Shown in pieces: positions 41,549 through 49,415 of a stretch of 64,000 nucleotides of DNA (its first letter is position 1; every line of letters begins with the position of its first letter). The notes under the pieces were generated by a model. The model searched no databases, was not told the DNA's origin, and saw nothing but the letters and a program-made list of their open reading frames with translations. Location of the stretch: contig CAWGTA010000010.1 of the NCBI GenBank assembly GCA_963825305.1, positions 137,584 through 201,583 of the forward strand. Reading direction: 5' to 3'. Both the position numbers and the translations under genes were made by a program. The DNA comes from PSRJ01 sp963825305. GTDB taxonomy: Bacteria; Acidobacteriota; Terriglobia; Bryobacterales; Bryobacteraceae.

Positions 41549-42625
41549 TTAGTTGCTCCAGGCGGTGTCGTACCACCGCAGAATGTGAACCGGGGCATCG
41601 TATCCGGTGGGCATGTATTTCACCATGGCTCCCACGGTTCGGCGCAGATCGGAGAGTTGTCCGTTTTGCAGCCGCAGCCGCGCCGTGGCGCGCAGCGTCA
41701 GGATCGAGTTGCCTTCCACGCGCAGACGGCCGCCGGCTCCACCGGCGCCCTGCAAGAATCCGCCCAACTGCGCTTCCGAGAGCGGAGCCAACCGGCGCCT
41801 CTCGACCAACGCGTCGATCACATCGGGCGGCATCCCAATTGCCGCCAGCACCGCGGGTGAGGCTGTATTGGCGTCGATGCGATTGTTGGTCTCGTTGCCG
41901 TATACCGACAGGCAATCGATCAGCCCCGGCCGGGAGATCAGCCGTGCGCCTTCGGAGGCGTCCGAGGGCACATAGGTTCCGTAAAAAATGTCGGGTGTGA
42001 TGCCCTTCACGAACAGTAATTCCTCGATCTCTTCCAAGGACGCATGGTGGGCCCGAAAAGACGGCGTGAGCGACAGATAATATTGATCGAGTCCAGAGCC
42101 CGCGGACGCCGGAGAGCGCCAATCCGCAATAGCCAGGGCGATCTCACGCGCCTGTCCCGGCTCCACGCCGAGCGCCACCGTTAACCGGTACAACTCCTCC
42201 GGCAGGGCCCGGTTGACGTCCAGCTTGGCAGCCTCGGGAACGATGTTGACGTGGACAACGCCCGAGGGAAAGTTATAGTCGACTTGCGTTGTGTAACGCG
42301 GCAGGAGCTTTTTGTCCGGGCTTTGCGCGCTCCACAGCACCTCGTACGTAGCGCGGTGGATGCCGCCGGCCGCCAGGTAGTAGCTGCGCAAGCCGTCCAC
42401 TGCCGTGGAGGCGCGGTCGATTTCTCCGCGGACCGTGGTAGCCAGAGAGAAGGCGATGGCAGCCAGGGCGGCGGATACCCAGAGCACCGCCAGCAAAGCG
42501 CTGCCGCGGGTGGCGCAGGCCTTCCGGCGTGCCGCCGCGCTTCTGCGCGGCGCGCCGGGCGGAAGCCCGGCGGCAGGCCCGAAGGCCTGCCCCACCCTAC
42601 TGGTACGAAATGCCCAAATCCTCAT
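41549..42625 (-). CDS. gspK: Minor pseudopilin GspK with REP-encoded N-terminus
   Basis: 358 residues from ATG 42625 (GGAG with a 7-bp spacing, inside the gspJ end); GTG 42595 is an alternative. The pseudopilin hydrophobic helix (GSALLAVLWVSAALAAIAFSLATTV) starts only at residue ~44. Residues ~9-38 (VGQAFGPAAGLPPGAPRRSA...) are translated from a REP hairpin. The large GspK domain follows with SAM-like helices (KLDVNRALPEELYRLTVALG, IDANTASPAVLAAIGMPPDVID). GspK caps the pseudopilus tip with GspI/J. Such a long cytoplasmic leader is abnormal. Confidence 0.82.
   Translation of the reverse strand: MRIWAFRTSRVGQAFGPAAGLPPGAPRRSAAARRKACATRGSALLAVLWVSAALAAIAFSLATTVRGEIDRASTAVDGLRSYYLAAGGIHRATYEVLWSAQSPDKKLLPRYTTQVDYNFPSGVVHVNIVPEAAKLDVNRALPEELYRLTVALGVEPGQAREIALAIADWRSPASAGSGLDQYYLSLTPSFRAHHASLEEIEELLFVKGITPDIFYGTYVPSDASEGARLISRPGLIDCLSVYGNETNNRIDANTASPAVLAAIGMPPDVIDALVERRRLAPLSEAQLGGFLQGAGGAGGRLRVEGNSILTLRATARLRLQNGQLSDLRRTVGAMVKYMPTGYDAPVHILRWYDTAWSN
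42511..42600 (-). repeat. REP-like palindrome (copy 2), read through by gspK
   Basis: On the minus strand GTAG (42600-42597) is followed by GGTGGGGCAGGCCTTCGGGC and CTGCCGCCGGGCTTCCGCCC and a further GC palindrome ending in the complement of GGCGCAGGCCTTCCGG. It is nearly identical for about 50 bp to copy 4 at 44.9 kb. The TAG of GTAG is the gspJ stop codon. Confidence 0.85.
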
Positions 42626-43310
42626 ACTGGATCTCCGGATTGCGGTGCAAGTACACAGGCACGGTGACGCTAATGGGCTGGACGCGGGAAGCATCGGCCT
42701 CGAGCGGCGCCATCTCAATGCGAATGGCGAGCGGCCAGGCCTGTGCGGTCCAGCCGATTTTCCAAGGGGACAGATCGTTGCCAGTCGTGGGCGCGAGATA
42801 GGAGAACCGGCAGTAGGCCAGTTTGTCGGCCAGCACGAACGATCCGGGTCCGGGCACGACTGGCCCAAACTTGCCACCCGCCAAGCAGAATCGACCCGCC
42901 GCGGGCGCGCCCGTGTAAGGCGTTTCGTTGACCACCAGGCGCACACCGCGATTGTCTTCTCCCGGAATCACCAGCAGCGCCAGGATCTGCGGCTGCCCAC
43001 GCCAGCCCTGTTGCAGAGAAAACGTCGTGGCCAGGCGCATCACCCCAGGCTCGCCCTGGAAGAATACGGCTCTCGACCCCCCGCCTCCTTCACCGGCGCC
43101 GCAAGCCGCCATTACGGGCATCATGCCTGCCAACTCTTCGGCGAGAACACGCTGCGCTCCCACCGCCCGCCGGTTATCCATGAGCTTCGTATCGGCCTTG
43201 GCGTAAGCATTCAGACCGATGCGCATGGCCAGGAACATCGCTACCGAGAGAAGGCTCAGCAGGCTGACGGCGATCAGCACCTCGATCAAAGTGACTCCCT
43301 TTTCGTTCAT
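42597..43310 (-). CDS. gspJ: Minor pseudopilin GspJ
   Basis: 237 residues starting at ATG 43310 (ATGA overlap with gspI). The class III prepilin leader MNEKG|VTLIEVLIAVSLL has an unusual Val at +1 but the Glu at +5. The hydrophobic helix is followed by the minor-pilin beta domain (RRAVGAQRVLAEELAGMMPV, AVFFQGEPGVMRLATTFSL). It assembles with GspI/K at the pseudopilus tip. Its TAG stop coincides with the GTAG of REP copy 2. Confidence 0.83.
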   Translation of the reverse strand: MNEKGVTLIEVLIAVSLLSLLSVAMFLAMRIGLNAYAKADTKLMDNRRAVGAQRVLAEELAGMMPVMAACGAGEGGGGSRAVFFQGEPGVMRLATTFSLQQGWRGQPQILALLVIPGEDNRGVRLVVNETPYTGAPAAGRFCLAGGKFGPVVPGPGSFVLADKLAYCRFSYLAPTTGNDLSPWKIGWTAQAWPLAIRIEMAPLEADASRVQPISVTVPVYLHRNPEIQYEDLGISYQ

Positions 43311-43742
43311 GGGCTCACCAGCGGGATCATGTCCTGAGGTCGCAGCACGTGCGGCCGATAGGCATCCAGGGTGAAGGTGCGCCTCTGGCCCCCGGACATC
43401 CACCAGATCTCGAGTTCCACCCGTTCGATGGCGGTCTGTCCAGGCGCCGCGATTGGGCGGCCTTTCGAAACTGGTGAGGCGCGCGCGCCACCCGGCATCC
43501 AGGCCGCCGCTTATGGACGGATCGAATTCGCCATTCACCACGGCGTCGCGGGGAAGGCTCTGATTAATCAGGAGCTCATTCATGCGGAGGCGCGCCAGCT
43601 GCACGGCGCGGTCGTAGTCCGTGAGCCGCGACGCGTTGCGCAGGGAGCCCGTGATGCCGGAAAGCAGCCCCACGATGGCCACCGCCATAATCACGGTGGC
43701 GACCATCATCTCGAGCAGCGTAAATCCGCGCCGATGCCTCAC
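43307..43742 (-). pseudogene. gspI: Minor pseudopilin GspI, one frame interruption
   Basis: N-terminal prepilin leader RHRRG|FTLLEMMVATVIMAVAIVGLL with the Glu5, then RLRMNELLINQSLPRDAVVNGEFD and AGWRARLTSFE. Past that point the frame is lost. The expected continuation (GRPIAAPGQTAIERVELEIW, ending with RPHVLRPQDMIPLVSP and TGA at 43307) is in the next frame. Removing one A from GAAAGG at about 43465 restores the full protein. It overlaps gspH and gspJ by 4 bp each. If the indel is real the pseudopilus tip would be incomplete. Confidence 0.82.
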
Positions 43743-44209
43743 TTCTGTTCGACGCTTTCGACGCGCGGAAAGCCTGTCATCGGGTCCAGATGCACGATCC
43801 GCCGCGAACCATGGCGGTTGACCACCTGTATGCCGATACCCGGAACGGCTCCCCCGGGCATCAGAATCAAGCGGCGGGGACCGAGCTCGCCGGGGTCTGG
43901 CGGAAGCACTGCTTCGATGGTGATCCCGTCCGGCATGTTCAGTTCGCGCATGTAACCGGGTTCGGTGGAATAGAGACGGAGCGCATTGTCCTTGACCGAG
44001 ACCAGAATCTCGACCGGCTGTTGCCGCCGCTCGGCGCGCGTGACGGCCCCGTTGAGAAACCCCGCCAGCGAATCGGTGGCGGAGCGCAGCCGCACGCTAT
44101 CGATGCCGGCGGAGACAGATGGAAAGGTGATGCCTGCCAGCAGACCGATGATGGCCAGCACCACAAGCAATTCAATCAGCGTGACGCCTGAATTCCCTCC
44201 CTTAGCCAA
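43739..44209 (-). CDS. gspH: Pseudopilin GspH with altered 5' end
   Basis: About 156 residues. The prepilin segment G|VTLIELLVVLAIIGLLAGITF is clear, followed by the GspH beta domain (AVTRAERRQQPVEILVSVKDN, RRLILMPGGAVPGIGIQVV) and the end HLDPMTGFPRVESVEQK. No ATG is available before the leader: the candidate starts are a TTG at 44209 or out in REP copy 3. The original 5' end and its junction with gspG appear to have been displaced by the RAYT/REP insertion. Its expression now probably depends on read-through across ~690 bp. Confidence 0.78.
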   Translation of the reverse strand: MAKGGNSGVTLIELLVVLAIIGLLAGITFPSVSAGIDSVRLRSATDSLAGFLNGAVTRAERRQQPVEILVSVKDNALRLYSTEPGYMRELNMPDGITIEAVLPPDPGELGPRRLILMPGGAVPGIGIQVVNRHGSRRIVHLDPMTGFPRVESVEQK

Positions 44210-44225
44210 CCCACCCGAGGCATGC

Positions 44226-44276
44226 CTGGTGGGGCCAGGCCTTCCGGCCTGCCGCCGGCCTTCCGGCCGGCGCTGG
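44226..44276. repeat. REP-like palindrome (copy 3), left flank of the RAYT gene
   Basis: Sequence GGTGGGGCCAGGCCTTCCGG, then CCTGCCGCCGGCCTTCCGGC and CGGCG: two adjacent GC-rich hairpins with the same core as copies 1, 2 and 4, in the forward orientation relative to RAYT. Unlike the others it has no GTAG immediately before GGTGGGG (reads GCATGCCT). It is the partner of copy 4, in inverted orientation, on the other side of the transposase. Confidence 0.85.
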
Positions 44277-44317
44277 ATCTGTGAGAGCACACGAACGTGA
44301 TTGCTACTACTATTCCG

Positions 44318-44887
44318 ATGAACCGTTACGACCGCCGCCTGCCCCATTGGGACGTGGTTGGGCAGCCGTTGTTCGTCGCCTTCCGTCTGCACGGAAGCCT
44401 GCCTGCCAAACGGGTCTTTCCGCCCGCGAGACTTACCACCAGTCAAGCATTCGTCGCCATGGACCGAATCCTCGATCAAGCCAGCACCGGACCCCTGTGG
44501 CTCAAGAATCCCGACATCGCCGCGATGGTCGTGCGCGCATTGCACGACGGGGAGCACCGGTTCCACCGGTACACCCTGCATGCTTTCGTCGTCATGGCCA
44601 ATCACGTTCATCTGCTAGTGACTCCCCAGGTGACAGCGCGGGAATGGCTTGGCCCGCTTAAGGGCTTCACTGGGCACGAGGCCATCCGTATGCTGAGCCT
44701 GCGTGAAATACCGTTCTGGCAGGATGAGAGCTTCGACCATCTGGTGCGGAGTGACCAGGAATTTGCGCGGATACACCGATACATCGAAGGAAATCCGGTC
44801 ACCGAGGGGCTGGTCATCGCTCCGGAGGGGTTTGCGTGGTCCAGCGCGGCGCCGGGCGGAAGCCCGGCGGCAGCCCGGAAGGGCTGA
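44318..44887 (+). CDS. REP-associated tyrosine transposase (RAYT, Y1_Tnp family)
   Basis: 189 residues from ATG 44318 (GTG 44297 is possible). The HUH motif is NHVHLL (His96, His98) after YTLHAFVVMA, and the catalytic Tyr155 is in RIHRYIEGNPV. RAYTs are single-copy domesticated relatives of IS200/IS605 transposases that cleave single-stranded REP hairpins, recognising a GTAG at their foot. Here the gene is flanked by REP copies 3 and 4 in inverted orientation and lies antisense inside the gsp operon. Its last ~14 codons (APGGSPAAARKG) are encoded by REP copy 4 itself, so the element and the gene end are merged. Confidence 0.92.
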   Translation: MNRYDRRLPHWDVVGQPLFVAFRLHGSLPAKRVFPPARLTTSQAFVAMDRILDQASTGPLWLKNPDIAAMVVRALHDGEHRFHRYTLHAFVVMANHVHLLVTPQVTAREWLGPLKGFTGHEAIRMLSLREIPFWQDESFDHLVRSDQEFARIHRYIEGNPVTEGLVIAPEGFAWSSAAPGGSPAAARKG

Positions 44888-44901
44888 CCCCACCACGCTA
44901 C
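44845..44901 (-). repeat. REP-like palindrome (copy 4), right flank of the RAYT gene
   Basis: On the minus strand: GTAG (44901-44898), CGTGGTGGGGTCAGCCCTTC, then CGGGCTGCCGCCGGGCTTCC and GCCCGGCGCCGCGC. It is almost the same as copy 2 after the GTAG. The TAG in GTAG is the stop codon of gspG. The other end codes for the RAYT C-terminus. Confidence 0.87.
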
Positions 44902-45338
44902 TGGTTCTTCCAGCTGACAATGTCGGCATTCAGCCCGTCGCCACCGGCCTGGCCGTCGGCGCCATACGAAACGATTTCCGGCTCGTCACCGTGCTCGCCT
45001 GGATATTTGTAAATGTAATCGTGGCCCCAGGGATCTTTGGGGATGTCCTGCGGCATGTACGGTCCGGCCCATTGATTCAGGTCGGCGGGCTTTTCGCGCA
45101 GCGCCTGCAGGCCTTGCTCGGTCGTCGGAAACACGCCGGTGTCCAGCTTGTAGGCGCCTAGCGCGGTTCCGAAGTTATGAATCTGCGCGCGCGCCGCGGT
45201 CACACGCGCGGCATCGCTCTTCTTGAACATTGAGGGGGCCACCAACGCCACAAACAGGCCGATGATGGTCATCACCACCAGCATTTCGATGAGGGTGATG
45301 CCAGCTTGCCCGCGTCTTCGTCTTCTCGGTTGTTTCAT
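44898..45338 (-). CDS. gspG: Major pseudopilin GspG
   Basis: 146 residues. Prepilin leader RRRRRGQAG|ITLIEMLVVMTIIGLFVALV, Glu5 present, then the GspG hallmarks: AARAQIHNFGTALGAYKLDTGVFPTTEQGLQAL, WAGPYMPQDIPKDPWGHDYIY, and the calcium-site end GADGQAGGDGLNADIVSW. It polymerises into the pseudopilus piston. It is 2 bp behind gspF. Its TAG stop is part of REP copy 4, so the RAYT element abuts the gene exactly at its end without shortening the protein. Confidence 0.95.
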   Translation of the reverse strand: MKQPRRRRRGQAGITLIEMLVVMTIIGLFVALVAPSMFKKSDAARVTAARAQIHNFGTALGAYKLDTGVFPTTEQGLQALREKPADLNQWAGPYMPQDIPKDPWGHDYIYKYPGEHGDEPEIVSYGADGQAGGDGLNADIVSWKNQ

Positions 45339-45340
45339 TC

Positions 45341-46555
45341 TTACACCGCCACGTCGTTGATGCTCATGATCGCCAGCAGCATGCTCAAAATCAACCCACC
45401 CAGCAGAATGCCCATCAACAGAATCACGATCGGTTCGAACACCGAGGTGAAGCGCTTGATGGCTGAACGTGTATCGTTTTCGTAGATTTCAGCCATGCGC
45501 GAGAACATATTGTCGAGCCGTCCGGTCTCTTCGCCCACGGTCAGCAGGTGCGCTGCGAGCGGCGGAAATACTCCCGTGCGGCGCAGTGGAACGGCGATTC
45601 CTTCCCCGCGCTTGACCCCTTGCGCCACCGCCACCAACGCTCCGGAAATGGTCTTGTTGCCGAGCGTCGCCGAGGCGATCCCGATGGATTGCACCAGCGG
45701 CACCGTGTTGGCAATCAGGGTCGCCATGGCGCGCGCGAATCGGGCGGTCTCGGCCTTGCGCAGGGCATCACCCAGCAGTGGAATCCGCAAGCGCGCTCCA
45801 TCCCACCAGAGCCGGCCCGACACCGTGCGCGTGTAGACGCGCCAGATCACGGCGGCGGCCGCCAGAGCGGAGGCGCCCATCCACCAGTAGGCCCGCACAA
45901 CCGCGCTCACGGTCAGCATGATCTGCGTAGGCAGCGGAATCTTCATGCGCGAATCGGCGAACAGCGACGCAAAGCGCGGCACCACAAAATCTAGCAGAAG
46001 AAACATCGAACCCAAACCCACCAGCGCCAGCAGCGCCGGGTAGATCATGGACGAGACAATATAGTTGCGCAGATCGTCGCGCGAGCGCTCGAATTCGGCC
46101 AGCCGGTCGAAGATGGTCGCCAGCGCGCCTGAAGCTTCCCCGGCGCGCACCATATTGATGTACAGATCCGAAAAGTACTCCGGGTGCGTGGCCATGCTGT
46201 CGGCCAGCGGACGGCCGCCTTTGAGCACGCGCAGCACATCCAACACGATGAATCGGAAATCGGGGCGCTCGGTCAGTTCGCCGATGATGGTAAGCGCGCG
46301 GTCGAGCGGCACTCCGGCGTTCAGAAGCGTCGAGATCTCCTGCGTGAAGAACAAAACGTCGCGCCGTTTGCCGCTGCCGAACGACGGCAGCTTGAGATCG
46401 AGTATCGACGACCCTTTGGGAGCCACCCCCACATAAATGGGCGTGAGACCTTGCTTGCGCAGTTCGCGGGCGATGAGTTTTTCGTTGTCTCCCGTGAGGC
46501 TGCCGCTGCGCGTGCGGCCATCCGAGGCCACCGCCCTGAAGAAGAACGTGGCCAT
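45341..46555 (-). CDS. gspF: Type II secretion inner-membrane platform protein GspF
   Basis: 404 residues with two GspF domains, each with cytoplasmic helices then membrane helices. The first contains DVLFFTQEISTLLNAGVPLDRALTIIGE and LADSMATHPEYFSDLYINMVRAGEASGAL; the second has ETARFARAMATLIANTVPLVQSIGIAS and LAAHLLTVGEETGRLDNMFSRMAEIYE. The C-terminal helix is VILLMGILLGGLILSMLLAIMSIND. It couples the GspE ATPase to pseudopilus growth. It starts in a TGATG overlap with gspE. Confidence 0.95.
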   Translation of the reverse strand: MATFFFRAVASDGRTRSGSLTGDNEKLIARELRKQGLTPIYVGVAPKGSSILDLKLPSFGSGKRRDVLFFTQEISTLLNAGVPLDRALTIIGELTERPDFRFIVLDVLRVLKGGRPLADSMATHPEYFSDLYINMVRAGEASGALATIFDRLAEFERSRDDLRNYIVSSMIYPALLALVGLGSMFLLLDFVVPRFASLFADSRMKIPLPTQIMLTVSAVVRAYWWMGASALAAAAVIWRVYTRTVSGRLWWDGARLRIPLLGDALRKAETARFARAMATLIANTVPLVQSIGIASATLGNKTISGALVAVAQGVKRGEGIAVPLRRTGVFPPLAAHLLTVGEETGRLDNMFSRMAEIYENDTRSAIKRFTSVFEPIVILLMGILLGGLILSMLLAIMSINDVAV

Positions 46556-48264
46556 CAGAATTCCTGCGTCACGCGCATCACTTCTTCCACAGTAGTCAGG
46601 CCATCACGGATTTTCTGCCAGCCGTCCTCGCGCAGATTCCGCATGCCGTTGCGCCGCGCCGCCTGGGTGAGCAGCGACGCATCCTCATTCTTCATGATGC
46701 GACCGCGGATCTCGTCGTTCAACTCCATCATCTCGAAGATGGCCACGCGCGAGGTGTAGCCGGTGCCGTTGCAGTCCGGGCAGCCCACGCCCTTAAACGT
46801 GTGGACTCTTTCACCCTCGGGCGACAGAACCGTTCCGGCGGGCTTGATGCAGTGCTCGCAGATGATGCGCACCAGTCGCTGCGCCAGCACGGCCACCACC
46901 GAGGAAGTGAGCAGGTAGTTCTCCACACCCATGTCAGTCAGGCGCGTGATGGCGCTGGGCGCGTCGTTGGTGTGGAGCGTCGAGAACACCAGGTGGCCGG
47001 TGAGTGCGGCGCGGATGGCCACGTCGGCGGTTTCACGATCGCGGATTTCGCCAACCATGATGACATCCGGATCCTGGCGCACGATGTGGCGCAGCCCCGA
47101 CGCGAAGGTCAGGCCGATCTGCGGATTGACGTGGATCTGGTTGATGCCATCCATCTGATACTCCACCGGATCTTCGATGGTGATGATCTTTTTGTCAGGC
47201 AGGTTAATGCGCTTGAGAGCGGAATAGAGCGTGGTGGATTTGCCGCTGCCGGTCGGGCCGGTGACCAGAAAGATGCCGTGCGGCATGCTGGTGAAATGCT
47301 CCATGCGGGCCAGCATGTGATCGTCGAATCCCAGGCGGCGCAGGTCGTAGAAGTCGCCCGCCGATCGATCGAGCAGGCGCATGACCACGCTTTCGCCGTA
47401 GAGCGTGGGAAGCGTGGAAACGCGCAGATCGACTTCGCGGCCCAGCAGCTTGATCTTGATGCGGCCATCCTGCGGCAGGCGGCGCTCGGCGATGTTCAGC
47501 TTGGCCATTAGCTTCAGGCGCGAGATGATGGCGGCCTTCAGCTCGCGCGGCGGAGGCTCCTGGCTGAACAGCACGCCATCCACGCGGAAGCGGATTCGGA
47601 ACTCTTTCTCGAACGGCTCGATGTGAATGTCGCTGGCGCGCTTCTCAAGCGCATCGGCGATCATGGCATTCACCAGGCGGATGACCGGCGCCTCGCTGGC
47701 CATGTCGCGCAGGTGTTCGAGATCGGCGGTGGCCTGCTCGTCCTCGCCTTCAGCCAGCGTGGGATTGCGATCGCTCTCGCCGTAGTGCTTGTCGATGGCG
47801 TCGAGAATTTCCTGCTCAGCCGCCAGGGCAGTCTGAATCTGCAGGCCCGAAAAAGCGCGCACCGCGGCCACCGTCTCGAAGTCCAGCGGGTCGGCCATGG
47901 CGATGGTGAGCGTGGAATCCACCAGCGAAACCGGGAAGGTGCGGCACTGGCGGAGGAAACGTTCGTTGAGACCTTCGAGCTCGGGCGCGGTGGGCGGAGC
48001 GCCATCGACGGTCACCAGGGGGATGCCGAGCTGATCGGAGAGCGCCGCGAGCACATCGCGCTGCGCAATGAGCCCCATGTCGACCAGGATCTTGCCCAGC
48101 TTATCGCCGCGCTCCTGTTGCAGTTCGAGCGCGCGCTCCAGGTCCTCTGCTTCAATCTTCCCGCGAGCGATCAGGATCTCGCCGAGCCGCTGGAACCGAA
48201 ATGGGGCGGGTCCGGAGGGAGCCCCGGATTCGGATTCGGGAGCGGGGGGGTGCGTAGTGGCCAC
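46555..48264 (-). CDS. gspE: Type II secretion ATPase GspE
   Basis: 569 residues. An N-terminal MshEN-type domain (FQRLGEILIARGKIEAEDLERALELQ, LGKILVDMGLIAQRDVLAAL) comes first. The motor domain has VRLVNAMIADALEKRASDIHIEP, Walker A GPTGSGKST, the Asp box, Walker B GEIRDRETAD and the His box GHLVFSTLHTND. The tetracysteine zinc motif is in ICEHCIKP and CPDCNG. It powers pseudopilus assembly. The exported-protein gene upstream ends one base before its start. This MshE/PilB-like N-terminus is closer to the type IV pilus/T2SS boundary group than to the proteobacterial GspE. Confidence 0.95.
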   Translation of the reverse strand: MATTHPPAPESESGAPSGPAPFRFQRLGEILIARGKIEAEDLERALELQQERGDKLGKILVDMGLIAQRDVLAALSDQLGIPLVTVDGAPPTAPELEGLNERFLRQCRTFPVSLVDSTLTIAMADPLDFETVAAVRAFSGLQIQTALAAEQEILDAIDKHYGESDRNPTLAEGEDEQATADLEHLRDMASEAPVIRLVNAMIADALEKRASDIHIEPFEKEFRIRFRVDGVLFSQEPPPRELKAAIISRLKLMAKLNIAERRLPQDGRIKIKLLGREVDLRVSTLPTLYGESVVMRLLDRSAGDFYDLRRLGFDDHMLARMEHFTSMPHGIFLVTGPTGSGKSTTLYSALKRINLPDKKIITIEDPVEYQMDGINQIHVNPQIGLTFASGLRHIVRQDPDVIMVGEIRDRETADVAIRAALTGHLVFSTLHTNDAPSAITRLTDMGVENYLLTSSVVAVLAQRLVRIICEHCIKPAGTVLSPEGERVHTFKGVGCPDCNGTGYTSRVAIFEMMELNDEIRGRIMKNEDASLLTQAARRNGMRNLREDGWQKIRDGLTTVEEVMRVTQEF

Positions 48265-48798
48265 TTACTGTTCGTCCGTCTGGATATCGCCTGTGAGCGC
48301 GGCCTTGCGGGTCCCCTTCATCACGATTTGCCCGGGTAGCCCGGTCGTGTCTTCCCAAGGTTGGTAGAGCAGCCGGACCGCCAGTACGACCTGCTCGCTG
48401 TCCGGAATGGAAGTAAGCGTCGTGGCCGCATCCCGCCACATGCCCTGCATGGTCTTCCTCAGCAGCGGCAGGTGATCGAGCTTGCGCTGATGCACTTTGG
48501 CTACTTCTTCCGGTGGGATTTTCAACTTGAACGGATTAACGGTCGGGGTGACAATCAGGCTCAGTTCGGTCGTCACCACCGCGCCATATCCCGGCAGATA
48601 CAGCCCGCGCGTCAGCCCCAGCAGGTCGTAGGGATCTTTGTCGTTGGCGACCCGGAACTTGTAATCGATGTTCGATTCCAGGTCAGTAAAAACCTTGCGC
48701 TCCACTCCGGGTTTATCCGTGGAAGGAGCGACCACCGGCTTGAGGGGCGCTTGCGCCCAGACCGGCGCAGTCAAAATCAGTAGTGCCGCGAACTTCAT
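48265..48798 (-). CDS. Exported protein of unknown function between anti-sigma factor and gspE
   Basis: 177 residues: signal peptide (KFAALLILTAPVWAQ), then VFTDLESNIDYKFRVANDKDPYDLLGLTRGLYLPGYGAVVTTELSL, NPFKLKIPPEEVAKVHQRKLDHLPLLRKTM and VVLAVRLLYQPWEDTTGLPGQIVM. No family is recognised. It overlaps the anti-sigma factor gene by 4 bp and abuts gspE, so it is co-translated with both. A role in the envelope related to sensing or secretion is only an inference from position. Confidence 0.7.
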   Translation of the reverse strand: MKFAALLILTAPVWAQAPLKPVVAPSTDKPGVERKVFTDLESNIDYKFRVANDKDPYDLLGLTRGLYLPGYGAVVTTELSLIVTPTVNPFKLKIPPEEVAKVHQRKLDHLPLLRKTMQGMWRDAATTLTSIPDSEQVVLAVRLLYQPWEDTTGLPGQIVMKGTRKAALTGDIQTDEQ

Positions 48799-49415
48799 TG
48801 CAGGCCTCCCTTCTCAGCGCGTGGGAAATCGTAACTGCTGCGTTCCACCACCAGACCGCGCCGGGTAGACATGTCCAGCGCAGCCGCGGCCAATCCCGCC
48901 AATTGCTGCCGGTCCTTCAAGTCCTGGGTGCGGATATCGGCAACCACCTGCTCGAGCTTTTGTTGCTGGCGTGCCTCGCTAGCCGCCACAGCGCGCTCCA
49001 CCGCGGCCTGGATCTGCTGCTGGATTTCGCCGGCGGACACCGGCACGGTTTGTACAGCGCCGGAAGAAGCCAGCGGCGCCGTCACATGCCCGTCTGTGCG
49101 GGCCAGCGCAAATACCACAAGGGCCACGGAAAGCATGGCCGCCGAAGCGAATCCCAGGCGCGCGGCCGAGCCCCAGAAAGCGGCCCAGGCGCGGCGCCAC
49201 GGCGACGGTTCGAAAATCTTGTCGGAAACGAAGGCGATGCGCTGCGGGATCTCCTCCTCACGCAGCGAAAACAAGGCGGCTTCGGTCAGCCGCAACCGTT
49301 CCCATTCCTCGCGGCAGCCCTGGCAACCTTTGATATGTACTTCCACCTGCTTCCGCTCGGGATCGGACAATTCTTTGAGGACGTAATCCCTCAGATCGAA
49401 TGGCGAGCAACTCAT
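48795..49415 (-). CDS. Anti-sigma factor with zinc-binding N-terminus
   Basis: 206 residues. The N-terminal ZAS-type zinc motif is H-x3-C-x2-C in VEVHIKGCQGCREEW, followed by a membrane helix (LGFASAAMLSVALVVFALA). A periplasmic coiled-coil-like region follows (IQQQIQAAVERAVAASEARQQQKLEQVVADI). It is expected to hold the sigma factor encoded 4 bp upstream inactive until a periplasmic signal releases it. The gene is coupled to both neighbours. Confidence 0.88.
   Translation of the reverse strand: MSCSPFDLRDYVLKELSDPERKQVEVHIKGCQGCREEWERLRLTEAALFSLREEEIPQRIAFVSDKIFEPSPWRRAWAAFWGSAARLGFASAAMLSVALVVFALARTDGHVTAPLASSGAVQTVPVSAGEIQQQIQAAVERAVAASEARQQQKLEQVVADIRTQDLKDRQQLAGLAAAALDMSTRRGLVVERSSYDFPRAEKGGLQ

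Noticed and set aside
41541..42122. Upstream extension of the GspL-like frame
   Set aside because: It lies inside gspK in another phase and has shadow-like composition; the PilM fold starts at ATG 41540.
44615..44929. Minus-strand 104-codon frame across the RAYT gene
   Set aside because: Antisense shadow of the transposase; no family features.
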